Shown piece after piece: positions 6,969-8,210 of a stretch of DNA of 8,210 nucleotides. The translations under genes and the position numbers were made by a program. How positions within the stretch are numbered: position 1 is the stretch's first letter; every line of letters begins with the position of its first letter. Source of the DNA: an uncultured Oxalobacteraceae bacterium (lineage in GTDB: Bacteria > Pseudomonadota > Gammaproteobacteria > Burkholderiales > Burkholderiaceae); contig CAMLDH010000161.1 in NCBI GenBank assembly GCA_946478765.1, positions 1 to 8,210 on the forward strand, given 5' to 3'. The notes under the pieces were generated by a model. It was given only the letters and a program-made list of their open reading frames with translations, did not search any database and had not been told where the DNA came from.

Positions 6969-7132
6969 TTAAGTACCCATGCAAAATAAAGTGTGAGTGT
7001 CTGCGGCACTGGCCGGCGCGCTGCGGCGTTGGCCTCCCCTAGCAGTGCTCGCACTGCGTCGGGTCGGCCGCCTTGCATCGCATCCGGCCAGCACCGCATC
7101 CATCTCACACTTTATTTTGCATGGGTACTTAA
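6969..7132. repeat. 164-bp palindromic element with perfect 29-bp arms
   Basis: The outer arms (6969-6997 and 7104-7132) are exact reverse complements of 29 bp. The left one starts TTAAGTACCCATGC and ends AAGTGTGAG. Inside, the two halves keep an imperfect complement: TGCGG, CTGGCCGG, TGC, GGCG and GCC recur at matching places, with bulges. The apex is GCAGTGC TC GCACTGC (7042-7057). The whole can fold into one long hairpin. Both ends are TTAA, so a TTAA target duplication around 25-bp terminal repeats starting GTACCC is possible but unprovable here because TTAA is its own complement. It fills most of the 257-bp space between two divergent transcription units, 62 bases from one ATG and 31 from the other. 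It resembles a MITE or dispersed intergenic palindrome; no transposase is nearby. The arms are seen directly; the mobile nature is inferred. Confidence 0.85.
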
Positions 7133-7163
7133 ATTTTTTACCCCTCATTTTACCGCCGTCCGC

Positions 7164-8003
7164 ATGAATGCACCGTTACCCCAGGATTTTGCTGCCGAAC
7201 CAAACGAACTGCGCACCGCTGCATTGCACTGGCTGGCCGAAATTCAGCCGGCGATGAAGGTAAAGGGCGTCATCGCACTGGCACAGGCCTGGCTGGCCGA
7301 TAATGTCGAGTTGTCAATAGATGCGGCGTTGACACCGCAGCGACCGATTCCCGGCCGTCCGTCTCGACCGGAACTGGTGCCGCCCTTGGCAGTCAGACAT
7401 CGTTCAATGCGCACGGTTGAAGGCCGTGCAGCACTCATTCATGCATTGGCGCATATCGAATTCAACGCCATCAATCTCGCGCTTGATGCGATCTGGCGTT
7501 TCCCCGATATGCCGCGTGAATATTATGCGGACTGGATGCAGGTTGCGGCGGAAGAGGCGCTGCATTTCTCGCTGCTGTCGCAGCACTTGCAGACGCAAGG
7601 TTTTCAATATGGCGATTTCACTGCACATAATAGTTTGTGGGACATGGCCGAGAAAACGCAGGGCGATATTCTGGCCCGTATCGCCCTTGTGCCGCGCACG
7701 TTGGAGGCACGTGGCCTCGATGCATCGCCGCCGATGCGTGCCAAGCTGGCGCAGGCAGGCGACATCGCCGTTGCGGAAATTCTCGATATTATCCTGCGTG
7801 ACGAGATCGGTCATGTCGCGATCGGCAATCGCTGGTTCGGCTGGCTATGCGAACAACGCGGCCTCGAACCGATAGCGACTTATGCTGCGCTGGCAGTGCA
7901 ATACAAGGCGCCGCAATTGCGCGGGCCGTTTAATCTGGAAGCGCGCAGGGCAGCCGGGTTTAGTGAGTTGGAATTGGCCGAATTGGCCGCATTGGCACGG
8001 TGA
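7164..8003 (+). CDS. DUF455 family ferritin-like protein
   Basis: The product is a 279-residue protein of the DUF455 family, which is placed in the ferritin-like superfamily; its reaction is not established. Hallmarks are PGRPSRPELVPP (63-74), EGRAALIHALAHIEFNAINL (87-106), DWMQVAAEEALHFSLL (123-138), YGDFTAHNSLW (149-159), LVPRTLEARGLDA (175-187) and DIILRDEIGHVAIGNRWF (208-225). E131-x-x-H134 and E214-x-x-H217 form the two ExxH pairs expected of a di-iron or di-manganese four-helix bundle, with E99 and possibly E182 as the single carboxylate ligands; this is my inference. The frame is open further up to 6993, but that part lies inside the palindromic element, whereas the ATG at 7164 gives a family-like N-terminus. 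No clear ribosome binding site precedes it. It is transcribed away from the carbonic anhydrase/hslO unit. Confidence 0.92.
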   Translation: MNAPLPQDFAAEPNELRTAALHWLAEIQPAMKVKGVIALAQAWLADNVELSIDAALTPQRPIPGRPSRPELVPPLAVRHRSMRTVEGRAALIHALAHIEFNAINLALDAIWRFPDMPREYYADWMQVAAEEALHFSLLSQHLQTQGFQYGDFTAHNSLWDMAEKTQGDILARIALVPRTLEARGLDASPPMRAKLAQAGDIAVAEILDIILRDEIGHVAIGNRWFGWLCEQRGLEPIATYAALAVQYKAPQLRGPFNLEARRAAGFSELELAELAALAR

Positions 8004-8125
8004 AAATGAATGCAACCACGTTATTGTCCTTGGGGGCAGTAGTGCCGCAATCCCTTCCATTAAACAGACATGCATTGCACACTGCTTTAACCTAGATTCG
8101 GTAGTTGGACGGGTGCGAGTGTGCA

Positions 8126-8209
8126 TTTTTCCGGTCCTCTGGCTAGGCGCGACGACGACGCGGACTGCATTCCGCTAGGAGGAGCAACGACGCCAGAGGG
8201 CCGGAAAAG
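8126..8209. repeat. Palindrome with 17-bp arms at the window edge
   Basis: TTTTCCGGTCCTCTGGC (8127-8143) and GCCAGAGGGCCGGAAAA (8192-8208) are inverted copies with one mismatch, which would be a G-U pair in RNA. Inside lies a smaller hairpin, GCGGA (8160-8164) with TCCGC (8171-8175) around CTGCAT. Neither strand shows a T-run after the stem, so this is not a standard intrinsic terminator. It is distinct in sequence from the 164-bp element. The 122 bases between the DUF455 stop and this repeat hold nothing I can identify. The element may continue beyond the window. Confidence 0.7.
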
Positions 8210-8210
8210 T

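Noticed and set aside
6764..7108. Minus-strand frame running from the palindrome into the carbonic anhydrase-like gene
   Set aside because: It starts inside the repeat and overlaps a well-recognised gene in a different frame; the amino acid sequence has no family features.
8083..8108. Integron attC-like pair (TTTAAC ... GTTGGAC)
   Set aside because: The left box does not fit the RYYYAAC consensus and the spacing is far too short for an attC site; no integrase is in view.

Overview
The window is an ordinary-looking chromosomal stretch from a Gram-negative betaproteobacterium, most likely in Burkholderiales and probably near Oxalobacteraceae (Herminiimonas/Janthinobacterium/Collimonas type). 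This rests on the protein sequences, the moderately high GC content and the gene order thrC-moeA-moaD-moaE. The genus is an inference; no database search was possible. No phage, insertion sequence with a transposase, CRISPR array, tRNA or rRNA is visible.

Layout, left to right. (1) The 3' end of an L-serine ammonia-lyase gene (sdaA) enters from the left edge. (2) thrC, threonine synthase, has its own candidate -10 box. (3) A 261-bp, relatively AT-rich gap follows. It holds what looks like the broken 5' end of a YCII-family gene, an 11-bp perfect inverted repeat and a possible moeA promoter. (4) moeA-moaD-moaE-crcB is a tight plus-strand operon, with one-base overlap at moeA/moaD and four-base overlap at moaE/crcB. 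Three of its genes make molybdenum cofactor; crcB encodes a fluoride channel. (5) A minus-strand pair converges on it: a gamma-class carbonic anhydrase-like gene (yrdA/paaY type) followed by hslO (Hsp33), overlapping by one base. (6) A 164-bp palindromic element with perfect 29-bp outer arms sits exactly between that pair and a divergent plus-strand gene. (7) That gene encodes a DUF455 ferritin-like protein. (8) The last 207 bp carry no gene, but end in a second, unrelated palindrome cut close to the window edge.

Functionally, sdaA and thrC belong to serine/threonine metabolism and are both PLP- or Fe-S-dependent lyase/synthase steps. MoeA inserts molybdate into molybdopterin, while MoaD and MoaE form the molybdopterin synthase that supplies it. 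The carbonic anhydrase-like protein and the redox chaperone Hsp33 are co-transcribed, and the DUF455 protein has the ExxH pairs of a di-metal ferritin-like fold.

No complete new system is visible. The least explained items are the 164-bp palindrome between the divergent units, the palindrome at the right edge, and the decayed YCII gene with its inverted repeat. These are the parts most worth a genome-wide search.
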